A stretch of 64,000 nucleotides of DNA, taken from NCBI RefSeq assembly GCF_032118995.1, contig NC_092657.1, positions 16,288,181-16,352,180 of the forward strand. Direction: 5' to 3'. Below are positions 1-12,800 of the stretch, piece after piece. The first letter of the stretch is position 1. Each line of letters opens with the position of its first letter. The translations under genes and the position numbers were made by a program. The notes under the pieces are model-generated. The model worked only from the letters and a program-made list of their open reading frames with translations. It was not told the origin of the DNA and made no database searches. This DNA is from Asterias amurensis. Lineage: Eukaryota; Echinodermata; Asteroidea; Forcipulatida; Asteriidae.

Positions 1-177
1 ACCAGATTTGCCCCATTTTTACCACTTTCAAAAATCATGACACAAATTCTTAGAGTACGAACTTAATCCGCAATGTCTAATTCAGCCTGCCATAATACTC
101 AAAACAAAAACACCATTGAGGGAATACTTCCCGACCCGCACCCCCCCCCCCCCTTATTACTTTTAAAAGTACATTGG
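1..177. other. Window edge, no gene seen
   Basis: AT-rich sequence with a run of C near 138-152. Short open frames exist but continue into the GATCG repeat that follows and do not look like protein. Confidence 0.5.
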
Positions 178-540
178 ATGTTGGGCGCGATCGGTCAATC
201 TGCGCGATCGGTTGATCGCGCTGCGCTGTCGACCGATCGCGCTGCGCTATTGATATATCTATTGGTCGCGCAGCAATCGGTCGATCGCGCAGCTATCGGT
301 CGATCGCGCAAACCCATTCCTGCGCGATCCGCTGATAACGGGAAAAAAATAGTCGTAGCGCAATCGGTCAATCGCGCAAAGATGTCATTGCGCGATCGAC
401 CGATTGTTGCGCGATCGATCGATTGTTGCGCGATCGACCGATTGCTGCGCGACCAATTGATCTTAATTATTTGATTGTTCAATAGCGCAGCGCGATCGGT
501 TGATAACCGATCGCGCAGATTGACCGATCGCGCCCAACAT
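178..540. repeat. Foldback element built from GATCG motifs
   Basis: The two ends are inverted copies: ATGTTGGGCGCGATCGGTC at 178 and its reverse complement ending near 541, with about 45 bp of near-perfect pairing. The interior is packed with degenerate CGATCGGTCGATCGCG motifs in both directions, so the RNA or single strand could fold into a branched hairpin. No target-site duplication is clear. The GC content stands out against AT-rich flanks. Apparent open frames on both strands are by-products of the motif. Confidence 0.75.
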
Positions 541-809
541 ATATATAGATTGATACAAAAAGAGGCAGTTCTTGGCCCATATTAACCAAGGCCAAGGGGT
601 TTTACCAAGGCCAAGGCCAGGGGATAATAGAGTCCACGGCTTCCGTAGACTTTGTAGTTCCAGACCTACATGCAGCAAACTCATTTACAGAAAATGAACG
701 CCCAAATTACCTGGTGAAATCTTGACAACTGCCAGACGACATTCTTCATGGAGCCTGCCATTTTGATTGAATTGTCAACTGAGGGCGCCCTTCTAATCAG
801 AAATTCAAG
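541..809 (+). promoter_or_regulatory. CNOT11: Presumed CNOT11 promoter and 5' UTR region
   Basis: Unique-looking sequence between the foldback and the CNOT11 start codon. It has a short repeat of CCAAGGCCAAGG (about 585-620) and two YY1-like motifs: GCCATTTTG near 759 and AAGATGGCG across the start codon at 808-816. YY1 sites close to or over the initiator ATG are known in animal housekeeping promoters. No TATA box stands out. The transcription start cannot be placed. Confidence 0.4.
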
Positions 810-847
810 ATGGCGCTGTCCGCGAAGGAACTTGCGAGTCTTTTGAA
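810..847 (+). CDS. CNOT11: CNOT11 exon 1
   Basis: Residues 1-12 plus two bases of residue 13. The ATG lies in AAGATGGCG, a good Kozak and YY1-like context. Donor gtgagt at 848. Intron 1 is 2.4 kb and holds a complete hAT-like element. Confidence 0.9.
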
Positions 848-3800
848 GTGAGTTTATTGCGTAGTTTTTATTGTATTTCGTGTTCACATTACAGTTAATT
901 GGTGATGGTTTTAAGAAATAGAGCAACACGTTGTTCGAATGGGCTTGAATTTAGTGTCAGGCCAGCGGTTTATCTCCCTTAATTTAGGTCAAATTATATT
1001 CGTAAAGTTGCAATTGTTGGACCATGTAGTACATGACTAGCCCCTTTTATACAGGTTTAGTTAGGGTGCGTTCGTTTAGCTTCACTGGGTCAACCCCGGT
1101 GTGAGGCGGTTTTTTTTTCCAGGACAAACGTGGGTATTTATCTTCACACGTTTGTCCTGGAAAAAAAAAAAACACGCCACACACGGGGGTCGACCCAGGG
1201 GAGCTAAACGAACGCACCCACAATAAATCGGTCGAATCCACTCTCTCTGGGATCCTTGGCCCCAGCACGTCTGATAATGATATCAAAATCTTTCGCTTCC
1301 TTGAAAAAGTATCTGCAACGATCTGCAACATAACAGGCAACTTACTGATCTAATGCTTCAGAAGTTGCAGATACGTAGCCCCACACTTGGAATTGTTCAA
1401 ATTTTTGAAATTGGTATCACAGGTTTTGAGTAAAAATCAAATAAATTAATTGGGTCGCACTAAATACCGACAACTCACGACAACTCACGACAACAATTTT
1501 TAAATGCACTTTAACACTTTATTTTTTTTCTGAACCGAAAAGGTCCAATGGCTTTAAAGCCATTGGACCCTCTCGGTACAGAAAAAACAAAAAAAGTTCA
1601 CAGATTTACAAATCATTTACAGGGCCTACAGAAGGTAATGGTGAAAGACTCCTCTTGAAATATTAGTTCATGAAATGCTTTACTTTTTGAGAAAACAATA
1701 AAACAATATAAATTCTCGTTAGCGAGAATTACGGATTTATTTTAAACACATGTCATGACACGGCGAAACGCGCGGAAACAAGAGTGGGTTTTCCCGTTAT
1801 TTTCTCCCGACTCCGATGACCGATTGAGCCTAAATTTTCACAGGTTTGTTGTTTTAAATATAAGTTGTGATACACGAAGTGTGGGACTTTGACAATACTG
1901 TTTACCGAAAGTGTATAATGGCTTTAAAACAATATTATATTTAAGTTTCCCCTTTTAACTTTGAATTCCAGAGTAGCGGCTTAGTTACTAACAAGAAAGA
2001 AAAAAATCAGCAGCTAAAACCAAAACGAACAAAATAAAACTCAGCCCTCAGAAATTACTTCGCCCCCTGTGGTGTAATAGAATCGTCCAAGTACGTTGAA
2101 AGACAACATGGTAGATACAGTATTACCGTTCGTTACTAAATTCGGGGTAAAAAACACCTTTTTTACAGTTAAAAATACAATTTTTTTCATCAGTTTGAAA
2201 GTGATTTGGGTGCATATAGACTATTGTGCATATATTTAACGGTTGACTTAAATGTTTACATGTTCTGTTAAAGTGCATTTAAAAATTGTTGTCGTGAGGG
2301 GTCGTGAGTTGTCGGTATTTAGTGCGACCGAATTAATTAGATTCTAATACTAAATTTATTTCTTATTAAAAAGGAATGATGATGGCCTGCAGGACTTTAA
2401 TTTTTTTCCCTATCTAATTCTAAAGTTCTCTAAAGTCAATTTAATATCATCACTGATCGCTCATTGTTCAAATGTTGTTGCACGTAATTTTATGTATTTA
2501 TTAAATTATTATAATTTAAGATTATATTTAAATAATAAGTTTTTGTTTTTTTAATTCAGACAGAAAGAGAATTGTTTGTTTTCGTGATATATTATTGACA
2601 TAATTTTGTTTGCTCATTTATTAAATTTAGGCTACAATCCAACTGGAGCCACTTGTACTCAATACACAAATAATAATATTACATGTCCATATTTAAAACA
2701 CTCGAAAACCTGGCTTGGATTTCTAGTAAAAACTGCAAGGGGTGATAAATACGTCTCAACTTGGGCTACTCTACTCTTGAGGCATTATACATTGTGGTCT
2801 CTCTTAATACATGTATTTTATGCATGACGTCATAGTTCTCACCCAAAATGAGGCTATGGCGTATGGGCGCAAGTCTTCCATCACTTGCAGTGGCTGCGCC
2901 CATTTCCTCGTTTTGGGTAAGCATTGTGACGTACATGTACCTCAATGTATAACATTAAGAGAGGCGTATGCTTCACAACGAACATGGTATGAAGCCCATT
3001 TAGGTGCTCTAATGGTTGGGTTCCTCCAAGGTGAAAGGGGGTATGTTCATCACCCTCGCCCTACCCCATCCACCCTTTCCTCACCCACAATTGTCAATCC
3101 TAACCCCTGACACTACCCATACCCTAACACTCACCCCCTCCCCCCACCCCCCCCCTCCCCCCAAATCCAGTCACCCTCATCGTCTCGTGGTTGTGGCTTC
3201 ATGAAGCCTTATTTAATTTATATTCATTATAACATTTTATATAATTTCATTACAGCTTGCTGGCAGAAGAGTTGGTCAGCAACAATTCCTTTGAGATTTT
3301 AGCAACCAACTTCCACCATGCGTTCAAGACACAGGATCATTACAAAGTTGGATCAGCTCTTGTAAGTTCTCATACTTAGTCATATAGGCTAACGTTTAAA
3401 AGGAACACGTTGCCTTGGATCAGTCAAGTTGGTCTTTGAAAAGCGTTTGTTATAAAATGCATATGGGTAGAAAGATGTTGTAAAAGTAGAATACAATGAT
3501 CCACACAAACATGCCTCGAAATTGCGAGGTGACCTTTTACCTCGTCGACTAACACGGTCAGCCATTTATGGGAGTCAACTTTTTGACTCCCATAAATGGC
3601 CGACCAAGTTAGTTCGCAAAGGAAAACCAAAACCACGCAATTTCGGGGCAAATTTGTGTGGATCATTGTATTCTACTTTTAAAACATCTTTCCAACCATC
3701 TGACCATACTGATTTTATAACAAACGGTTACAAACGCTTTTTATAGACCAACTCGACCGATCCAAGGCAACATGTTCCTTTAAATGCTACATGAAGGCCT

Positions 3801-6800
3801 ATATTGAGTTATACCTCTTTCTCGAAAACTACATTTTTTTCAGAGGGAGCCGTTTCTCACAATGTTTTATACTATCACCAGCTCCCCATCACTGGTTACC
3901 CAGTAAGTTTGTATGCTAACAACTATTTTGAGTAAAATTACCCATAGTGTCCAGTGCCTTAAAAGACACTGGACACCTTTGGTACATTGCAATGGGAGAC
4001 TTTTTGAAAGCTCTGCCACTAGAGGGCAGCAGACCTACCAGGTAAGGGTGCACAACTCCTATAGCAAACAATGGTACATGCTAAAAATTCAAAAATACTC
4101 AAAAAATATTTAGAAGTCTCTCAGCCTCTTGAAACTTAAATCAGATACATTGTCATACAACTAAACTTCAGATTTCTTCTCAAGTTTTGGTAGGTCAGCA
4201 TTTTGGAGTTTTTGCTATACCCTAGAAGAAACACTCCCAAAAACTCATGCACACCGCTTGTTATTCTTGGGGAACTCGTGTCCAGTACGTCCTGTTCCAG
4301 AACAGTTTGGTTTATGCTGGCAATGCGTTATGAACAACAAAATACAGTTTGGCTAAATCTAAAATACAAAATCAAAAACACGCCAAACACAAGGTATTTG
4401 CTGTCAGTGACCGTCACTCATGCTTTTCCTATTCCTAAGTTGTTGACAATACCTGGTGAAGAGCGCCCTCTCTAGGTGATTGGCAGATAGTCTAAAGTTT
4501 CCCATTGAGTCACATTATTCTCACTTGTCGGTGTATCCCTAACAGCAAAATCTGTGAAAATTTTTATTAAATTATTGGTCACCAACAAAGCGTTTACAAA
4601 TGTGTGTGTGCTTTCACATGCCGAAAAAAGGCTTCAGACCTTGAAGTCTTTTAGGCTAATATTTCAGTGAGGGTTTACCTCTTTTTCAAATACTTTACTT
4701 CAGACAAGTCCGTTTCTCACAAAGTTGTATGTTTTTAACAGCTCTCTGTTGCTCATTTCCAAGTACACTTTTATGGTTACAATTTCCTGATAATTACCAA
4801 TAGTGTCCACTGCCTTAAAGGGAAGGTACACGTTTGGTAATTACTTAAAACAAATATTAACTTAAAAACTGACTTTGTAACTAGCATTGGAGAGCTGTTA
4901 GTAGTATAAAACATTGTGGGAAACGACTCCCTCTGAAGTAACGTAGTTTTTGAGAAAGAGGTAATTTCTCACTAAAATAATAAAAGACTTCTAGCCAGAA
5001 GTCTTTTATTCCTGTCTGAAAGCACACAGATTCGTCCAACAAGGTTGACTTTTCTTTCATCATTTTCTCTCAACTCCGATGACCAATTGAGCTCAAATTT
5101 TCACAGGTTTGTCATTTTATGCATATGTTGAGATACACCAAGTGAGAACACTGGTCTTTGACAATTACCAATAGTGTACTTCCCTTTAAAGAAATAATGC
5201 CGGGCCTCAACGCTATTCATATGTGTACATTATTCAACTAGTCGCAAAACAGGTAATTCAACCTGTTTGTTGAACCGTTTGTATGGCTCATGACTGTTCA
5301 CAACAACATTTTACAAGCATGAAAATCCTTCAGCATGAATTTTACTATTAACATTATGCAGCAATGCATTCAATTAAATTCAACTCAATTCAAATTTTAT
5401 TGGTCCTACCATAGGAGAAAATTCATTTTGAATACATGCAATAAAAACAAAATTGATAAAGCACAATCATATCATGTTGGGAATTAGAACTTGGTTTTGC
5501 GACTATTTGAGGCGCGACTAGTCGACTAGTCGAGTAGTAAATATCATGATTCACCCAGCCTAGGCCTACTGCTCAAGGCTAGTCCTACATTTAAATTCAA
5601 CTATTTTTGATGAGTAACTGATTTTCTCCCATTCTTTTTTGCTCAGGTTCTCTTGTTACAGAATCCAGACTTGTTACCGTCTCCAGCCCAGCGCTTAGTA
5701 GCTTTGTTCTATCTGTGGGAGATGCATCGCAGTGACCCCATAGGAAACAATCCTTTTGCACCTGTATTCTCCCATCTGCTGGTAAGAGAGTTACTCTTTT
5801 GCGTTAATTTTCATTAACCGTCAAAGGGTCTGTGCACTTTTTGTAGGACAAAAAAACACAATGTCCACAGATTTACACTAAACTTACACAGTTTGAAGAT
5901 AATGATTGTAGAAAGCTTCCTTGAAAATACTACGTGCTGAGGTGCTGTAGTTTTTTGAAAATGAGTGAAACAATGTCATGAAAATAATTTTGGTCTCACG
6001 AGACCAAAATTATTTTAAACATTTACAAACGTATTTTCATGACACTGTTATACTCATTCTCAAAAACTACAGCACCTCAGTAAGTAATATTTGAAGGGAA
6101 GCTTTCCACTATCATTGTCTTCAAACCATGTAAATTTAAAGTGGAAGTGTCGTGGCCGAGCGGTTAAGAGCACCGAATTCAAACTCTGGTGTTTCTGATC
6201 AGCAGAGTGTGGGCTCGAATCCCCAGCCGTGACACTTGTGTCCTTAAGCAAGACACTTTACCATTGCTTCGTCCTTCGGATGGGACGTAAAGCCGTTGGT
6301 CCCATGTGTTGTGTAACGCATGTAAAAGAACCCAGTGCACTTATCGAAAAGAGAAGGGGTTCCCCCCGGTGTTCCTGGTTGTGGCTGCTTAATGCGCCGT
6401 AGCACCTTGTAAACCCTTACAAGGTGCTAAATAATTGGGTCTCAGATTCCATCACTACAATAACCTATCTTTCTGAAAAGTTTGTATATACTCAGCGCCT
6501 TGAGTACCTTGTTTGGTAGATACGTGCGCTATATAAGACTTTGATATTATTAAATCTATGGACATTTTGAAAAAGTACCCAAATCCTTAAAAGGCAAAGT
6601 GTACATCTGCTTTTTGGAACCGCTTGTTTGTTACAACCTACTATGCTATAAGTTTAGAAATATGTATTTGATTTTGGGGACTAAATCACACAGATATTGA
6701 CAAAATAAGGAGACTAAATAGGGCTAAATAGCTCAGTTGGTAGAGCGCCGGCACTTTAATCCGGAGGTTGTTGGTTCAAGTCCCAACTCTTGTCAATTGT

Positions 6801-9800
6801 CTTTGTTCAATCCCAAATCAAAGTGTCTACTGCCAACAGATGCTTGTTTGCTCTGCAGCCAAACCCAGACAGAAAACAACTGAACTTTAAATTCTGTTCA
6901 ATATGAAACAATTTTATTTATTTATTCTTCGATAATGACAACTTATTCAATACTCACTCACTGAACTCAGCATTTGGTCTGTCCATAGAGGAAGGAAGAG
7001 AAGGAGCTAGAACTAAAGTTATGGTGTAGTACAAGTATGTCGTATGGATATAATAAAGAAAAAACAACTTTGTTGAGACCTGATAACATTTGTGTACACT
7101 TTCGCCCACTAAATCTAAAAACACAATTGAATACCAACCACCCTTGTATGCTAGTACCCAAATTTTGAACCACCGCTAGTGACAGGAAAGTTGCAAAAAA
7201 TGTAAAAATATGCTATGATATTTCAATGTAAACACCACAAACGGTAAATGAAAAAGTGTGTGATCACAATTCTTGTCTCCAATGATTCAACTTTACACGA
7301 AGGCAACGGCGCAGTCTGGCGGCACCACGGGTTCTGTACAAAGAGATCTAATCATGCTCGTTAATCGGCCGTCCAGCTAGAGTTCTCCTATCTTTTTCCA
7401 CTGGTCAGAAAGGGGCATTGTCAGCGTATTCTTTTGTTACTCTGTGGTTTTGCGGGTCGTTCGATCTCCTTCTCTTCCTTCCTCCATGGTCTGTCTAAAC
7501 AAAACTAAATTATGCACAACACATTGCTAGACAGCGTGCCAAAACAAAGCGTAACAAAATAAATGAAAATCAGCAAGTTTTGACTATAATTTTATGTTAC
7601 TAATTTCTCAAAAACTACAGCACCTTAAAGGAACACGTTGCCTTGGATCGGTCGAGTTGGAAAAGCGTTTGTTATAATATGCATATGGTTAGAAAGATGC
7701 TGTAAAAGTAGAATACAATGATCCACACAAGCATGCCTCGAAATTGCACGGTTTTCCTTTTACCTCGTCGACTAACACGGTCGGCCATTTATGGGAGTCA
7801 AATTTTTTTCTCCCATAAATGGCTGACCGTGTTAGTTCGCACAGTAAAAGGAAAACCATGCAATTTTGAGGCAAACTTGTGTGGATCATTGTATTCTACT
7901 TTTAAATTATCTTTCCAACCATATGCATTTTATAACAAACGGTTACAAATGCTTTTTTATAAACCAACTCGTCCGATCCAAGGCAACGTGTTCCTTTAAG
8001 AATAATTTTACCATCATTACCTTCAAACATTGTAAGTTTCATACAAATAATTCTGTGGACTTCTTATATTATTGTGTTTTGTGTCGTATGAAAAGGACCC
8101 AAACTCTTGTAACTCATATCACTTGTTTTCATTTATTATAGGCTAACCCCGAAGATGACACAGCGAATAATCTGGTCCGTATGCCACCGATCGGTAAAGC
8201 AGAGCGGTACTTCTTGTCTCAGCTGGTATCGTCGACAGGGAGTCCACAAAGAGAGGTAATTAGACAGGTATGAAAACAAAACGCCCTAGAAGTAGACACA
8301 AAACCTACCATGACTTTAGCCAAGTTCATACTTCCTGCGAGTGCGAAAGGGATACAAATTTTGACGGCAGATAATCGAACGTTCGCAGGAGTTGAGCAAA
8401 AGTCAACCAACAAAAATTATTTATTGTGACTTTGTGACATCTACATTCGTCTTAAACTCGCATTTGCAGGAAGTATGAACTGGGCTTTACTCTGCTTTCT
8501 GGTTATCTGGTCCAGTGAGCTTTCCATTTTTCATGGTCCATTTCTTTGGGTACCCTGGTCTATTTCCCATGATTGCTTTGTAAAGTAGGGTGGTAGTGCT
8601 TTTTGCTCTACCAGCCAGGCTTCTGATTGATGATACCCAAGCCTACATCTGTATGGACTGTAAGGGGGGGGGGGGGGGGGGTACCCCTGTTTCATCCCCA
8701 GGAGTAGGTGGTAATGGCCCCTGGAAAAATAGTTTACGGTATAGCTAACACCTATAAACCAGACAGGATCTGTTCTTATAATAAAATTAAAAGTAATCTG
8801 TTTGGTTTGCTGTATTAACACTGTGTGTGTATCTCTACGTGCCGAGTACATGTAGGTTTTGTTTTTTTAAGAACTGTGTTGCTTTATCTTTTTACTGTGG
8901 AGTGAGCTCCTAAAATGGTCTCAACATTTCAACTAGCTTGCTCTAGTCATTGCAGGAGACTGAAGAAATGTGGGAGAAGTGTGCCCATTTATAGCGGTTA
9001 AAGCCATTATACACTTTCGGAACAGAAAACAAATAAAAGTTCACAGATTTACAAATAACTTACAGGGTTTACGGATGGTAATGATGAAAGACTTCTCTTG
9101 AGAAAACATTAAAACATTTATCAATTCTCACTAACGAGAATTACGGATTTATGTCATGACAAGGTGAAACGTGCGGAAACAAGGTTGGGTTTTCCCGTTA
9201 TTTTCTTCTGACTCCGATGACCGATCGAGCCTAAATTTTCACAGGTTTGTTATTTTATATAAAAGTTGTGATCCACAAAGTGTGGGCCTTTAGACAATAC
9301 TGTTTACCGAAAGTGTCCAATGGCTTTAAGAGGTTTCAGTGAAGAGTAAAGGCCCGGTCACACAGGCGCTGATAACGATAACGACCATGACGCAAAGAGA
9401 ACTCATTCTGTTGGTCAAATTGCTCCGCGCAGAAAACGCACACGCTCTTTCAACCAATTGAATGCGTTCTCTTTGCGTAGTTATCGTTATCGTTCTCGTT
9501 ATCGCTGCAGTGGTCCGGGCCTTCAGTCTTGGTTCTACTGATAACAACAAAAATACTAGTTTCTTGTTAATATTTTCACTTTTAGCTCTTTAAGAAGGTC
9601 CCTCGCCAGATTGTCGTGATGGACCCAGGACCAAATCCGCCCCCGATTGACCTCAGCGGTCTACAGGTAGCACTGGCCGAGAGACAATCGGAGTTGCCCC
9701 TCCAGAGTCGAGCTGGTCTCTCTTGCATCATGAGTGACCCCGACCCAGATGTAGGGTAAGAAATAAATATTTTCTACTTTGGACTCGGACAAGTTTGGTA

Positions 9801-12800
9801 ATATTGTCAAAGACCAGTATCTGGGATCTACTCCTTTTACATAACACTATGTAATAGTTTATCATGTGATGTGGCGCATTATGCAGCCAATCAAACTAGG
9901 AACTACGGGGCGAACACTTTTCTCTTTTTATATGTGCTATGGTTTCTTTTATGCGCGTTACACTACAGCCATGGGACCAACGACTTTGTGTCCCATCTGA
10001 AGGACGAAGGAATGGTTAAGTGTCTTGCCTAAAGGCACTGGACACTATTGGTAATTGTCAAAAGACTAGCCTTTACAGTTGGTGTATCTCATAGAGCTAT
10101 ATATATTGACTAGAGCGCTAACACCCCGTTATACATGCACTAAGGTTTTGAAGCCGTGTTGGCGCATCCATGTTTATGTACAAACAAATACAATAGCTTG
10201 ACATTTTGTACGGCAATTGTACGGCTATTTGCATGATCGTGCGTCTGTTCTTTTATAAGTGCCATCGAAGCAAAAAATGCCGTAAATGTGAACGCACAAT
10301 CTGCTGATCAGCGCACAAACTGCGAGCGTCATGTGCGTCATGATTAAAAGGCGCGTTTACCTTTTTTTAGTACGGCAATCAAGTCGAAGTTACGATTTTC
10401 GTAGCGCGGACGTACGCGAGTGGACAGTTGCGTACGTATACGCACACGCCGAATGTAAAATAATCGCGGCAATGTGTGTTCTCTTAAAGTTCCGAATTCA
10501 CGCAACACACCAAACATGTCTGCGCCCAGGGTGGCTTCAAAACGCAGAGCAAGTTAGCGCTCTAGTCAAAAGACTAGCCTTTACAGTTGGTGAATCTCAA
10601 CATTGTGAGAAATGGCTCCCTCTGAAGTGACATGGTTTTTGAGAAAGAAGTAATTTTCCGGGAATTTGATTTCGACACCTCAGATTTAGAACTTCTCAAA
10701 ATCAACCATATAAACGCACACAACTACGTGTGGCAAGGGTTTTTATTTCTTTATCATTATCTCGCAAGTTCGATGACTGATTGAGCTCAAATTTTGGCAG
10801 GTTTGTTGTTTTATGCATACATGTATGTTGAGATACACCAACTGTGAAAGCAGTTATACCAATAGTGTCCATTGTATTTAATGAGTGATTTTTTTGAAGT
10901 GGCAATGAGGTATTTCTTAAAAAAAGATAATATAATTTGTACCAGGTCTGCCTACGATCCTGAGATGGCCTCTAGTGTGATGGAAAATCTGATGTGTGGA
11001 GTGAAGCCACCGATGGAAGCAAGTTTCAGACCAGAGCTCATCAGGTTACCACCGCCGCTTCATGTCTGTGAGGATGAGGTAAGTCATGGCCTAGTCGTTA
11101 ATTTGGCCCTGGTGTTGTAATAGTGTGGGTTTGGGTATGGCATATCTAAGCCACAGCTCATAAGGTTACCATCGCCGCTTCATGTCTGTGAGGATGAGGT
11201 AGGTCAATGGTCTAGTGGTTAGGATAAGCACCGAGTTTAAGCTCTAGTTTTTTTGATCAGCAGAGTGTGGGTTCAAGTCTCAGGCGTCACACCTGCGTCC
11301 TTAAAGACAGTGGACACTATTGGTAATTGTCAAAGACTAGCCTTCACAGTTGGTGGTTCTCGACATACGCATAAAATAACAAACCTGTGAAAATTTGAGC
11401 TCAATCGGTCGTCAAAGTTGCGAGATATTAATGAAAGAAAAAACACCCTTGTTGCACCATGGTCACACGAAGTTGTGTGCTTTCAGATGCTTGATTTTGA
11501 GACCTCAAATTTTTAAATCTTAGGTCTAAAAATCAAATAAATGGTAAATAACGTCTTTCTCAAAAAGTACGTCACTTCAGAGGGAGCTGTGTCTCACAAT
11601 GTTTTATACCATCATCCTCTCCCCATTACTCGTCACCAAGAAAGGTTTTATGCTAATAATTATTTTGAGTAATTACCAATATTGTCCACTGCCTTTAAGT
11701 ACCGTCAGGGACTCGCTCTTCTATCGATAGAACTCGGCTTACAGTCACCTATGGCAATCACGCCTTCTCACACTCTGCTGCTGAACATATGAACAGGTTC
11801 AAGTTAATGTCTGTGATTCTTTGTGTGTTGTAACAGTTAAGTGTAAATAAAAGATGTTAAATTTGCATCAGGGATAAAGAATATTAATTTTGGTTTTTAC
11901 CCATACACCGATTTAGTTTAGCACTGTATACTCGGTACTTCCCCGAGTCCTGTGAAGAGAAAAAAAATCACAGTCATGTTACTGGGGTGGGAGCTGAACC
12001 CATGACCCTTGCAATTCTAGAGCAGTGTCTAGAGTATATTCTTTAATATTCTTTATCATGGGATGCAAGTTTAATATCTCTTATATCGTTGCGGTACCCG
12101 CTGCCAAAAGACAGGATTCGAACTGCCTCTAGCTAGCGGGCAACCTCGGTATTCTAGTTGGTAAGACCTACTCATGAAGATTGGAATGTAGTTGTATTTT
12201 ACCTGAGAGAAAAAAAAAGTTCAAACACAGAGCAATGTCTGTCTAACTAACACGGTCGGCAATTTGTGGGAGTCAAGGTCGGCAATTTATGGGAGTCAAA
12301 ATTTGACTCCCATAAATGGCCGACCGTAATAGTTTGTGCAATTTTGAGTGATACTTGTTTGGATCATTATATTCTACTTTTAAAACATCTTTCTAACCAT
12401 ATGCATTTTATAACAAACGAGTTCAAATGCTTTTAATAGACCAACCCGTCCGGTCCAAGGCAACGTGTTCCTTTAAAACAATTTTAGTCACCTGAGACAG
12501 TTACTATTTTTGTGACATTGTTTGACTCATTTCTCAGCTTGTCTGGCTCAGCCCAATCTCGGCGGACTACAACCTCGCATGGGACGCAACTATGTGTGTA
12601 AATAACAGCGCAGGGATTGAGGTCAAACGACTGATGACCAAAGCTTTTAAGGATACCCTAATGCTACCCCAACAGCAACAGCTACTGAGTGAATTGGAGA
12701 AAGACCCTAAACTAGTCTATCATATCGGACTCACACCTCTTAAGGTAAGAAACAGTTTTTTTTTCTTTCTCAGATTGTGTTTCCCAATTGCAGATTATTA

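Noticed and set aside
73-482. Open frames over the GATCG foldback
   Set aside because: Present on both strands, driven by the repeated word, and no protein family recognised.
3424-3746. Open frames on both strands at 3424-3746 and 7689-7999
   Set aside because: Mirror readings of the P3 hairpin; both strands give almost the same peptide because the element is a palindrome.
6721-6795. A functional tRNA-Lys gene
   Set aside because: The acceptor stem does not pair, the base before the anticodon is not T, and a sister copy shares the flanks, as in a repeat.
9326-9550. Open frame over the AACGATAACG foldback
   Set aside because: It lies entirely in a palindromic MITE with a second copy at 17575.
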